Below are positions 45,212 through 53,066 of a stretch of 64,000 nt of DNA, one piece after another; the first letter of the stretch is position 1; each line of letters begins with the position of its first letter. The translations under genes and the position numbers were made by a program. This DNA is from Tistrella mobilis (GTDB lineage Bacteria; Pseudomonadota; Alphaproteobacteria; Tistrellales; Tistrellaceae). The notes below the pieces were generated by a model that saw only the letters and a program-made list of their open reading frames with translations, ran no database searches and was not told the origin of the DNA. The stretch covers positions 372,001 to 436,000 of the forward strand of contig NZ_CP121015.1 of the NCBI RefSeq assembly GCF_041468085.1, read 5' to 3'.

Positions 45212-45385
45212 TCAGCTGAAGATGTCGACATCGCCAGTGCCATATTCACCGGCCGCGGTCTGCGTCGCGTCGAGCATATCCAGCTTCGGGCTGCGCCATG
45301 CCGGCCGAGATCCGGCAGGGGTCGCCTTTTCCAGGTATGCGGCGGACATACCAGGGTTGGTTTTCTCTGCAAGGCTGCTGATCAT
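45212..45385 (-). CDS. Orphan lasso-peptide-like precursor B
   Basis: ATG at 45385 with AGGTG six bases upstream gives a 57-residue peptide starting MISSLAEKTNPG; a longer frame exists but lacks a ribosome-binding site. The C-terminal half is WRSPKLDMLDATQTA followed by AGEYGTGDVDIFS. This matches precursor A in spacing: W-x-x-P-x-L-x-x-L-D-x-T-x-x-T-x-A-G. If cut after T-A, the core starts Ala-Gly and has Asp at position 8, which would suit a lasso macrolactam. No maturation genes are nearby. The two peptides differ almost completely outside the motif, as paralogous precursors do. Confidence 0.6.
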   Translation of the reverse strand: MISSLAEKTNPGMSAAYLEKATPAGSRPAWRSPKLDMLDATQTAAGEYGTGDVDIFS

Positions 45386-45815
45386 TTGTTCACCTGTCCC
45401 GACATCAGAGTCGTTTGACAACATTCGGCTGCCAGGATTCTGATCAGATGACTGGCTGATGCTATTCCGTTATACGTTTTAATCCGTCGGATCTCTCATC
45501 TTCTGCATTAAAAATACATTTTTAGTTGCTTTATTTCCGGATGTTAACGCATAGGCTAAACGCCCTCCCGCAAAATCAGATCAGCCGGTCGGCAGGCCGG
45601 AAACGCGGCGAGGCCGCGCTCATGCGCAGCACCGACGGCCGGCGTCCGGCCCTTCGGGCAGCCACTGAACGCAAGACGCACCGCACCGCCACCCGATAGG
45701 CTGTGGTCCGGGCGGTTGCCGGCTGCATCCCCCAATGCTCTCCTCCCGAGGCCGGCGACCGCCCCCGCAGGACCAGACACGACCATTCCATCCGCACGGC
45801 AGAGGTGCCCGGCCC
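45386..45815. promoter_or_regulatory. AT-rich divergent region between peptide B and the carboxylase genes
   Basis: The segment 45460-45560 is strikingly AT-rich for this genome and contains a perfect 16-base palindrome, TAAAAATACATTTTTA, at 45509-45524. It probably holds the promoter of peptide B and perhaps that of the carboxylase operon, which starts 250 bases to the right. No gene was recognised in the region. Confidence 0.4.
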
Positions 45816-47441
45816 ATGACGCAGATAACGTCCTCCATCTCGACCGGAGCCGAGAGCTTCCAGGCGAATCGCCGGGACATGACGGCGCTGATCGATCGGG
45901 TCCGGGCGCTGGAGGCGCGGACGCGGGCGGCATCTGCCCGGTCCAAGCCGCGGTTCGAAAAGCGCCACCAGCTGCTGCCGCGCGAACGGGTCGCCCTGCT
46001 GCTGGATCCGGGCACGCCTTTCGTCGAGCTGTCGACCCTGGCCGGCTATCTGATGGACAGCACGGATCCCGAAAAGAGCATTCCCGGCGGCGGCGTCATC
46101 GCCGGCATCGGCTTCGTGTCGGGCGTGCGGGTGATGGTCTCTGCCTCCGACAGCGGCATCGATGCCGGCGCGCTCCAGCCCATGGGCCTGGCCAAGCAGC
46201 TGCGCGCGCAGGAACTGGCGCTGGAAAACAAGCTGCCCTATGTCCAGCTGGTCGAAAGCGCCGGCGCCAATCTGATGAACTACCGCGTGGAAGATTTTGT
46301 CCATGGCGGCAGCATGTTCCGCAATCTCGCCCGGTTGTCGGCCGCGGGCCTGCCGGTGGTGACCGTCACCCATGGCTCGTCGACGGCCGGCGGCGCCTAT
46401 CAGACCGGGCTGTCGGACTATATCGTCATGGTCCGCGACCGCACCCGCGCCTTTCTGGCCGGCCCGCCGCTGCTGAAGGCCGCCACCGGCGAGATCGCGA
46501 CCGAAGAGGAGCTGGGCGGTGCGGTGATGCATACCAGCATCTCAGGGCTCGGCGACTATCTGGCCGAGGACGATCGCCATGCCATCGCCATCGCCCGCGA
46601 CATCGTCGCCGGGCTGGACTGGGATGCGGGCCTGGTGCGCGCCACGCCGGAACACGCCCCGCTGCCGCCCCGGCTCGACCCGGAAGAGCTGGTCGGGCTG
46701 ATGCCGGTGGATCACAAGCGGCCGGTCGACATGAAACAGGTCATCGCCCGCATCGTCGACGACAGCGACTTCCTGGAATTCGGCGAGCGCTACGGCCCGG
46801 CCACGGTCTGCGGCCATGCCCGGATCGAGGGTTTCGCGGTCGGCATCATCACCAATAACGGCCCGATCGATCCGGCCGGCGCCAACAAGGCGACCCATTT
46901 CATCCAGGCCTGCTGCCAGTCTGAAACCCCGATCATCTACCTGAACAACACCACCGGCTACATGGTCGGCCGCGCCTATGAAGAGGCGGGGATGATCAAG
47001 CACGGCTCCAAGATGATCCAGGCGGTGACCAGCGCCACCGTGCCGCAGATCACCATCTATTGCGGCGCCTCCTTCGGTGCCGGCAATTACGGCATGTGCG
47101 GCCGCGGCTTCCACCCGCGTTTCTGCTTCTCGTGGCCCAATGCCCGCACCGCGGTGATGGGCGGCGAGCAGGCGGCCCAGACCATGGCGATCGTCACGGC
47201 GGCCGCCGCGAAGCGCAAGGGGGTGGAGCCGGATCAGGCCCAGCTGGATGCGCTGCAGAAGCGGATCATCGACATCTTCGACGGCCAGATGAGCGTCTTC
47301 GCCACCAGTTCCCGCCTGCTGGACGACGGCGTGATCGACCCGCGCGACACCCGCGCGGTGCTGGCCGAGGTGCTGGCGATCTGCCGCGAGGCCGAGGCCC
47401 GCCAGCCCCGCCGGATGCAGTTCTCGGTCGCCAGGCCGTGA
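45816..47441 (+). CDS. Acyl-CoA carboxylase beta (carboxyltransferase) subunit
   Basis: The 541-residue protein has both carboxyltransferase halves: GASFGAGNYGMCGRGF near residue 420 is the carboxybiotin/oxyanion region, and GSSTAGGAYQTGLSDY near 190 the acyl-CoA region. It belongs to the 3-methylcrotonyl-/geranyl-CoA carboxylase group. The stretch RTRAFLAGPPLLKAATGEIA and the VESAGANLMNY region look more like geranyl-CoA carboxylase (AtuC) than LiuB/MccB; this is judged from memory, so the substrate stays open. GAGGTG ten bases before the ATG at 45816 is preferred over an ATG 27 codons upstream. The partner biotin-carrying subunit follows 85 bases later. Confidence 0.88.
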   Translation: MTQITSSISTGAESFQANRRDMTALIDRVRALEARTRAASARSKPRFEKRHQLLPRERVALLLDPGTPFVELSTLAGYLMDSTDPEKSIPGGGVIAGIGFVSGVRVMVSASDSGIDAGALQPMGLAKQLRAQELALENKLPYVQLVESAGANLMNYRVEDFVHGGSMFRNLARLSAAGLPVVTVTHGSSTAGGAYQTGLSDYIVMVRDRTRAFLAGPPLLKAATGEIATEEELGGAVMHTSISGLGDYLAEDDRHAIAIARDIVAGLDWDAGLVRATPEHAPLPPRLDPEELVGLMPVDHKRPVDMKQVIARIVDDSDFLEFGERYGPATVCGHARIEGFAVGIITNNGPIDPAGANKATHFIQACCQSETPIIYLNNTTGYMVGRAYEEAGMIKHGSKMIQAVTSATVPQITIYCGASFGAGNYGMCGRGFHPRFCFSWPNARTAVMGGEQAAQTMAIVTAAAAKRKGVEPDQAQLDALQKRIIDIFDGQMSVFATSSRLLDDGVIDPRDTRAVLAEVLAICREAEARQPRRMQFSVARP

Positions 47442-47526
47442 CCGGAGGGCCGCCCTCTGCCTGATCCGGGCAGAGACGCGCCGCCCGCCCCACCCCTTCC
47501 CCGTCTTCCGTCAGAGTGTCAGGGTC

Positions 47527-49521
47527 ATGGCCGAACCTACCCCCTTCTCCACCATCCTCATCGCCAATCGCGGCGAGATCGCCCGCCGGGTGATCCGCAC
47601 CGCCCGCCGCCTGGGCTATCGCACGGTCGCGGTCTATTCCGATGCCGATGCCGGCGCCGCCCATGTCCGCGAGGCCGACCGCGCCGTGCGCATCGGCGAA
47701 GCCGCACCCGCCGCCTCGTATCTGAAAATCGATGCGATCATCGCTGCCGCCAAAGCCGCCGGCGCCGATGCCATCCATCCGGGCTATGGCTTCCTGGCGG
47801 AAAACGCCGGCTTCGCCGCCGCCTGTGCCGAGGCCGGGATCGTGTTCATCGGCCCCTCGCCCGCCGCCATCATCGCCATGGGCGACAAGGCCGGCGCCAA
47901 GCGGGTGATGGAAGCGGCCGGCGTGCCCTGCGTGCCCGGCTATCAGGGCGAGGACCAGGACGAGGCCCGGCTCGCGGCCGAGGCCGGCCGGATCGGCTTT
48001 CCGGTGATGATCAAGGCGACCGCCGGCGGCGGCGGACGCGGCATGCGGCTGGTCGAGACCGCCGCCGATTTCCCCGCCGCGCTCAAAAGCGCCCGGTCGG
48101 AAGCGCAGAGCGCCTTCGGCAACCCGGATGTGATCGTCGAAAAGGCGATCCTGTCGCCGCGCCATGTCGAAATCCAGGTCATCGCCGACCGCCATGGCAA
48201 TGTGCTGCATCTGGGCGAGCGCGACTGCTCGGTTCAGCGCCGCCATCAGAAGGTGATCGAAGAGGCGCCGTCGCCCGCGGTCGACGAGGATCTGCGCGCG
48301 CGGATGGGCGAGACCGCCGTGCAGGCCGCCCGGGCCATCGGCTATGAGGGCGCGGGCACGCTGGAATTCCTGCTCGACACCCAGGGCCGCTATTACTTCA
48401 TGGAGATGAACACCCGGCTGCAGGTGGAGCATCCGGTGACCGAGGCCGTCACCGGGCTCGATCTGGTCGAGTTGCAGCTGATCGCGGCCGCCGGCCGGCC
48501 GCTGCCCATCACCCAGGCCCAGGTGCAGGTGCGGGGCCATGCGATCGAGGTCCGGCTCTGCGCCGAGGATCCGTCGAAGGGCTTCATGCCCCAGAGCGGC
48601 CGCTTCCGGGCCTGGGAGCCGACCGCGGCGCTGCGCGTCGACCATGCGCTGGGCGGCGACCCGGAAATCTCGCCCTATTACGATTCGATGATCGCCAAGG
48701 TCATTGCCCATGGCGCCAGCCGCGACGATGCCCGCCGCAGGCTGATCCACGGGCTGGAGGATACGGTGGCGCTGGGCATCGCCACCAATCAGGGCTTCCT
48801 GGCCGCCTGCCTGGCCCATCCGGTCTTCGCGGCCGGCCAGGCGACCACCGCCTTCATCGGTGCCCATGGCGACGAGCTGCTGGCCCGCGATGCGCTGGCC
48901 GACCGCCGCGCCGCCGCGGTCGCGGCCCTGCTGCTGCACGGCATCGCCACCGACGGCCGCGGCGTCGCCGGGCGCAGCCTGGCCCATACCCTGCCGGTGC
49001 CGGTTCTGCTGGCGGTGGACGGCAATGCCACGGCGGTTTCCATCGCCCGCACCGGCCCCGGCCGCTTCACGGCAGAGGTCGGGGAGGAGACGGTGGACCT
49101 GGCCCCGGTGGAGCTGACGCCCGGCGCCGATGGCGTGGCCGGCACCCTGGTTCTGGCGATCGACGGCACGGTCACCCGGCTGCGCTTCGCCCAGGACGGC
49201 CATGTGCTGCATCTGCATCTGGACGGCCGGCCGGTCAGGATCGACGACCGGTCTTTCGAGCCCGCCCATCGCGCCGGCGAGGCCGCCGGCGACGGCCGGA
49301 TCAAGGCGGCGATGAACGGCCGGGTGGTCGCGGTTCTGGCCGCCATCGGCGACGAGGTCGAGCCCGGCCGGCCGCTGGTGACGCTGGAGGCGATGAAGAT
49401 GGAGCACGTTCACAAGGCCGACCTCGCCGGCCGGATCACCGCCATCACCGTCGGCGAGGGCGACCAGGTCGGCGCCGGCCAGGTGCTGGTGGAAATCGAG
49501 GCCCCAGCCGCCGCAGGCTGA
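47527..49521 (+). CDS. Acyl-CoA carboxylase alpha subunit (biotin carboxylase + BCCP)
   Basis: The 664 residues contain an N-terminal biotin carboxylase (ILIANRGEIARRVIRTARRL), ATP-grasp loop KATAGGGGRGM near 165, and FMEMNTRLQVEHPVTE near 290. A linker domain follows, then a C-terminal biotinyl domain with EAMKMEH near 620, whose Lys carries biotin. The layout and length match the alpha subunits of methylcrotonyl-CoA (LiuD) and geranyl-CoA (AtuF) carboxylases. It forms the holoenzyme with the preceding beta subunit and carboxylates an unsaturated branched acyl-CoA. Confidence 0.93.
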   Translation: MAEPTPFSTILIANRGEIARRVIRTARRLGYRTVAVYSDADAGAAHVREADRAVRIGEAAPAASYLKIDAIIAAAKAAGADAIHPGYGFLAENAGFAAACAEAGIVFIGPSPAAIIAMGDKAGAKRVMEAAGVPCVPGYQGEDQDEARLAAEAGRIGFPVMIKATAGGGGRGMRLVETAADFPAALKSARSEAQSAFGNPDVIVEKAILSPRHVEIQVIADRHGNVLHLGERDCSVQRRHQKVIEEAPSPAVDEDLRARMGETAVQAARAIGYEGAGTLEFLLDTQGRYYFMEMNTRLQVEHPVTEAVTGLDLVELQLIAAAGRPLPITQAQVQVRGHAIEVRLCAEDPSKGFMPQSGRFRAWEPTAALRVDHALGGDPEISPYYDSMIAKVIAHGASRDDARRRLIHGLEDTVALGIATNQGFLAACLAHPVFAAGQATTAFIGAHGDELLARDALADRRAAAVAALLLHGIATDGRGVAGRSLAHTLPVPVLLAVDGNATAVSIARTGPGRFTAEVGEETVDLAPVELTPGADGVAGTLVLAIDGTVTRLRFAQDGHVLHLHLDGRPVRIDDRSFEPAHRAGEAAGDGRIKAAMNGRVVAVLAAIGDEVEPGRPLVTLEAMKMEHVHKADLAGRITAITVGEGDQVGAGQVLVEIEAPAAAG

Positions 49522-49541
49522 ACCACACGGAGACGCCCCCC

Positions 49542-50687
49542 ATGAACCTCCTGCGCTCCCCCTATCTCTCGCCCGAGCATCTGGAGTGGCAGGACACGCT
49601 CCGCCGCTGGGTGGCGCGCGAGATCACCCCCTTCGTCAACGACTGGGACGAGGCGGGCGAATTCCCGCGTGACCTCTACCGCAAGGCGGCGGAGATCGGG
49701 CTGCTCGGTCTCGGCTTTCCGGAAGACTATGGCGGGATCCCGGCCGACCGGTTCATGAGCATGATCGCCGGCCGGGAACTGGCCCGCTGCGGGGCGGGCG
49801 GCGTGCCGGCCAGCCTGCTCAGCCATACCATCGGCGCACCGCCGATTGTGAAAGCCGGCTCCGACGAACTGAAGGCCCGGGTGCTGCCGGGCATTCTGGC
49901 GGGTGAGAAAATCTCGGCGCTCGCGATCACCGAACCGGGTGGCGGCTCCGACGTCGCCAATATCCGCACGAAGGCCCGGCGCGAGGGCGACCATTACGTG
50001 GTCAGCGGCGAGAAGACCTTCATCACATCGGGCATGCGCGCGGATTACTACACGGTCGCGGTGCGCACCGGCGGGCCCGGCCGCGACGGCATCAGCCTGA
50101 TGGTGATCGAGGCGGAAAGCCCCGGCTTCGCCCGCACGCCGCTGAAGAAGATGGGCTGGTGGGCCTCGGACACGGCGACACTGCATTTCGACGAGGTCCG
50201 GGTGCCGGCCGCCAATCTGATCGGCGAGGAGGGCTCGGCCTTCCGGACCATCATGCTGAACTTCAACGACGAGCGGATCGCGCTCGCCACCACCGCCTGC
50301 GCCTTCGCCCGGGTCTGCGTGGACGAGGCCGCCGCCTATGCCCGCGAGCGCACCACCTTCGGCAAGCCCCTGTCCAGCCATCAGGTCATCCGCCACAAGC
50401 TGGTCGACATGGCCCAGCGTGTGGAGGTGACCGAAGCCTTCATCGAAAGACTGGTCTGGGCGCTGGAAGCCGGCGACAATCCGGTTGCCCAGATCTGCAT
50501 GGCAAAGAACCAGGCCACGCAGACCATGGCGTATTGTGCCTCGGAAGCCGTGCAGATCTTCGGCGGCGCCGGCTATATGCGCGGGGCGGCGGTGGAGCGG
50601 ATCTACCGCGAAGTGAAGGTGAATGCCATCGGCGGCGGCGCCGAGGAAATCATGAAGGATCTGGCGAGCCGGCAGATGGGGCTGTAA
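49542..50687 (+). CDS. Acyl-CoA dehydrogenase
   Basis: The 381-residue FAD-dependent dehydrogenase has ITEPGGGSDVANIRTKA and GEKTFITSGMRAD in the middle (flavin and substrate contacts). It ends GGAGYMRGAAVERIYREVKV followed by AIGGGAEEIMKDL, whose Glu is the usual catalytic-base region of short- and branched-chain members. It lies 20 bases after the carboxylase alpha gene and so belongs to the operon. It would introduce the double bond before carboxylation; citronellyl-CoA or isovaleryl-CoA dehydrogenase are the natural candidates. GGAG lies upstream of the ATG. Confidence 0.92.
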   Translation: MNLLRSPYLSPEHLEWQDTLRRWVAREITPFVNDWDEAGEFPRDLYRKAAEIGLLGLGFPEDYGGIPADRFMSMIAGRELARCGAGGVPASLLSHTIGAPPIVKAGSDELKARVLPGILAGEKISALAITEPGGGSDVANIRTKARREGDHYVVSGEKTFITSGMRADYYTVAVRTGGPGRDGISLMVIEAESPGFARTPLKKMGWWASDTATLHFDEVRVPAANLIGEEGSAFRTIMLNFNDERIALATTACAFARVCVDEAAAYARERTTFGKPLSSHQVIRHKLVDMAQRVEVTEAFIERLVWALEAGDNPVAQICMAKNQATQTMAYCASEAVQIFGGAGYMRGAAVERIYREVKVNAIGGGAEEIMKDLASRQMGL

Positions 50688-50738
50688 GCCCCGCAGCCGT
50701 CGACGCCGGACGGACAGCACCCGGGAGGATTTGACGCC

Positions 50739-51419
50739 TTGCTGACCCTCTATCATTGCCACGACGCCCGGTCCTTCCGCCCGCTCTGGACGCTGGAGGA
50801 ACTGGCGGTGGAGACCGGCGGCCCGGCCTATGAGCTGAAGATGCTGCCCTTCCCGCCCCGGGTGTTCCAGAAGAGCTATCTGGAGATCAACCCGCTCGGC
50901 ACCATCCCCGCCCTGTTCGACGAGGGCCGGCGGATGACCGAATCGGCGGCGATCTGCCAGTATCTCGTCACCCGCTATGGCCCGACCAGCCTGGCGGTGG
51001 CGCCGGACGAGGCCGATTACGGCCCCTTCCTCAACTTCCTGCATTTCGGCGAGGCGACGCTGACTTTCCCGCAGACCCTGGTGCTGCGCTATCGCTTCTT
51101 TGAACCCGACGAGCGCAAACTGCCCCAGGCGGCCGACGACTACGCCAAATGGTTCCTGGCCCGGCTGCGGCTGATCGAGCAGATGACCGGCGAGCAGGAC
51201 TATCTCTGCGCCGGCCGCTTCACCGCCGCCGACATCTCGGTCGGCTATGCCATCCTGCTTGCCCATTCGGTGGGGCTGGCGGGCGAACTCGGCCCCAATG
51301 TCCGCGCCTATTGGGAGCGGCTGTCGGGACGCGAGGGCTTCCGGCGCGCCAAGGCGGTGCAGCTGGCCGCCGCGGAAGACCAGGGTGTGCCGGTGCCGAA
51401 GATCGGGGTGTCCGGGTAA
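50739..51419 (+). CDS. Glutathione S-transferase family protein
   Basis: The 226-residue protein has an N-terminal thioredoxin-like domain (LTLYHCHDARSFRPLWTLEE), the cis-Pro segment GTIPALFDEG, and glutathione-contacting ESAAICQYL. An all-helical C-terminal domain holds AGRFTAADISVGYA (N-capping box). It starts at TTG, with GGGAGG about 11 bases upstream. It lies directly behind the acyl-CoA dehydrogenase gene; GSTs in catabolic operons often isomerise or detoxify intermediates, but no specific role can be read. Confidence 0.88.
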   Translation: MLTLYHCHDARSFRPLWTLEELAVETGGPAYELKMLPFPPRVFQKSYLEINPLGTIPALFDEGRRMTESAAICQYLVTRYGPTSLAVAPDEADYGPFLNFLHFGEATLTFPQTLVLRYRFFEPDERKLPQAADDYAKWFLARLRLIEQMTGEQDYLCAGRFTAADISVGYAILLAHSVGLAGELGPNVRAYWERLSGREGFRRAKAVQLAAAEDQGVPVPKIGVSG

Positions 51420-51425
51420 CAGACC

Positions 51426-51453
51426 GCCCGGTATCGCCGGGGGTTTACCCGGC
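51426..51453 (+). terminator. Two overlapping alternative hairpins after the GST gene
   Basis: CCGGG at 51437-51441 can pair with CCCGG on its left (51427-51431) or on its right (51448-51452; the right-hand stem extends to GCCGGG/CCCGGC). The hairpins exclude each other. No strong T-run follows, so it is either a weak terminator or an attenuator-like element ahead of the peptide precursor genes. Confidence 0.4.
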
Positions 51454-51574
51454 CGCTGCCGATGCCTTTGATCGGACGCGGCGGCATGTCAGGGATGGTG
51501 CCGGCGGATGGATTGGTGAGCCCGTCATCCGCCAGGCCACATCTTCGATATGCACCCGGGCCGGGATACCCGCC

Positions 51575-51967
51575 ATGGCAGACGCCATCCATACACACGC
51601 GCCGGCAGCGCAACAGACGGACATTCTTGAACGACTGGCCCGGCTGCTGGCAGCCGCCGGCCGTGACGCCGCGCTTCATCACCGGCTGTGCCAGGCCCCG
51701 AAGGCCGTGCTGGCCGAGGCCGGCCTGGCCGTGGCCGACGGCGTTCAGGTGACCATCCATATCACGGACCCCGCCGATGCCGCGGCGATTGCCGAGGCGA
51801 CCACCCCGGATCATCTGGTCCTGCCCGTCCCGCCGCTTGCCGGCCAGGATGCGCTGAGCGATGCCGATCTGGACCATGTGTCGGGCGGCAACCGGTTCTA
51901 CGATCAGGTGCAGACCTTCGGCCCCTCGTTCACGACCGGCATCCCGGGCATATTCGGCCTGCGTTGA
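51575..51967 (+). CDS. NHLP/Nif11-type leader peptide RiPP precursor 1
   Basis: The 130-residue precursor starts MADAIHTHAP. Its leader contains LERLARLLAAAGRDAALHHR, then KAVLAEAGLAVADGVQVTI and LVLPVPPL, the pattern of NHLP (nitrile-hydratase-alpha-like) leaders used by proteusin-type RiPPs. It ends LSDADLDHVSGG, a double-glycine-type cleavage site near residue 105. The remaining 25 residues (NRFYDQVQTF..., ending IFGLR) are the presumed core and lack Cys, so lanthionine rings are not possible. First of four paralogues. No C39 peptidase/ABC exporter or modifying enzyme is nearby. The ribosome-binding site is weak. Confidence 0.82.
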   Translation: MADAIHTHAPAAQQTDILERLARLLAAAGRDAALHHRLCQAPKAVLAEAGLAVADGVQVTIHITDPADAAAIAEATTPDHLVLPVPPLAGQDALSDADLDHVSGGNRFYDQVQTFGPSFTTGIPGIFGLR

Positions 51968-51990
51968 CCGCGCAGGCCATAAGCCGGAAT

Positions 51991-52063
51991 GAGACGGACG
52001 GCCGGATTTCAGAGACGGCACGAAAAGTCGGGCCCGGCCGCCCGCGCTATACTGCGGGCATCA
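51991..52063 (+). promoter_or_regulatory. Duplicated promoter segment, copy 1
   Basis: About 70 bases closely match 52488-52557 without gaps. Shared blocks include GACGGCCGG, AGAGACGG, CGAAAAGTC and CGCTATACTGCGG. TATACT at 52048 fits a -10 box; no good -35 consensus is seen 17 bases upstream. It lies about 50 bases before precursor 2. Confidence 0.65.
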
Positions 52064-52103
52064 GCCTGCGCGCGCGGACGCAGGACAGCGAAAGACCGAT
52101 GCC

Positions 52104-52481
52104 ATGCCCGACACCCCCGCCCTCGCCCCGACCGATCCGCTGCACCGCCTGGCCCGGCTGCTCAACGATGCCGCCCATGATCGGGCCCTGCACCAGCGCC
52201 TGCTGGCCGATCCGCGCGCCGCACTCACCGCGGCCGGCATCGCCGTGGACGACGATGTCCGTGTGACCGCCGAAATCACCCCGCCGGCCGAGGCCGCGGC
52301 CGTGGTGGCGCGCACCACCCCCACCTGGCTGATCCTGCCGGTGCCGCCGCTGGCCGGCGATACGGCGCTCAACGACAGCGATCTGGACCGGGTCGCCGGT
52401 GGCGGCTGGTTCAACGACCTGATCTCGGCCATCGGGCCGATCGCCGGATCGGGCATCGGCAAGCTGATGAACGGCCGTTGA
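52104..52481 (+). CDS. NHLP-type RiPP precursor 2
   Basis: The 125-residue paralogue has leader LHRLARLLNDAAHDRALHQR, then RAALTAAGIAVDDDV and LILPVPPLAGDTALNDSDLD, ending at RVAGG. The 25-residue core begins GWFND and continues ISAIGPIAGSGIGKLMNGR. It has no Cys, two GxxxG-like spacings and an amphipathic outline that recalls unmodified pore-forming bacteriocins. It is preceded by promoter copy 1. Exporter and immunity gene are not identified. Confidence 0.82.
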   Translation: MPDTPALAPTDPLHRLARLLNDAAHDRALHQRLLADPRAALTAAGIAVDDDVRVTAEITPPAEAAAVVARTTPTWLILPVPPLAGDTALNDSDLDRVAGGGWFNDLISAIGPIAGSGIGKLMNGR

Positions 52482-52487
52482 CCAGAT

Positions 52488-52557
52488 GAGACAGACGGCC
52501 GGGTTTTAGAGACGGAGCGAAAAGTCCCGCCGGGCCGCCCCCGCTATACTGCGGTCA
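52488..52557 (+). promoter_or_regulatory. Duplicated promoter segment, copy 2
   Basis: Second copy of the element before precursor 2, starting seven bases after that gene's stop. TATACT at 52545 is 36 bases before the precursor 3 start. The duplication suggests that a gene-plus-promoter unit was copied in tandem, and that each unit can be transcribed on its own. Confidence 0.65.
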
Positions 52558-52585
52558 TGACTGCACGCCAGCGGAAGCTTGTTCC

Positions 52586-53029
52586 ATGACCGACGCCACT
52601 GCCGCGACCGAAACCGATGTCCTGCACCACCTGGCCCGGCTGCTGAACGATGCCGCCCACAACCCGGCCCTGCATCAGCGCCTGCTGAGCGATCCGCGTG
52701 CGGCCCTGGCCGAAGCCGGCCTGCCGGTCGACGATGTGGTTACCGTCACGGCCAGGATCACCCCGCCGGCCGACGCGGCCGCCGTCGCGGCGCAGACCAC
52801 GCCCGACCGGCTGGTTCTGCCGGTGCCGCCGCTCGTCTCGGGCACCGAACTCAGCGATGACGAGCTGGAGGCTGTGGCAGGCGGCGGCGCGCTCGCCAAC
52901 ATGTTCAGCAACCTGATCGGCGCCGTCCGCAACGCTTTCGCCCAGATTTTCGGCAAGAAGGTGGATATCGCCGGCGCGGTCGCCCAGCACCATGCCGATG
53001 TGCAGGCCGCACGCGGCAGCCAGGGCTGA
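52586..53029 (+). CDS. NHLP-type RiPP precursor 3
   Basis: The 147-residue paralogue has the same leader (LHHLARLLNDAAHNPALHQR, RAALAEAGLPVDDVV, LVLPVPPL) ending SDDELEAVAGG. The core is longer, about 47 residues. An amphipathic helix (NMFSNLIGAVRNAFAQIFGK) is followed by a hydrophilic His/Gln/Ala-rich end. No Cys. Its N-terminal 60 residues are nearly identical to precursor 2, while the core is unrelated, the usual sign of core diversification. Confidence 0.82.
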   Translation: MTDATAATETDVLHHLARLLNDAAHNPALHQRLLSDPRAALAEAGLPVDDVVTVTARITPPADAAAVAAQTTPDRLVLPVPPLVSGTELSDDELEAVAGGGALANMFSNLIGAVRNAFAQIFGKKVDIAGAVAQHHADVQAARGSQG

Positions 53030-53066
53030 CACCCCCAATCCTTCGCGCAGGGCCCGGAGATCCACC

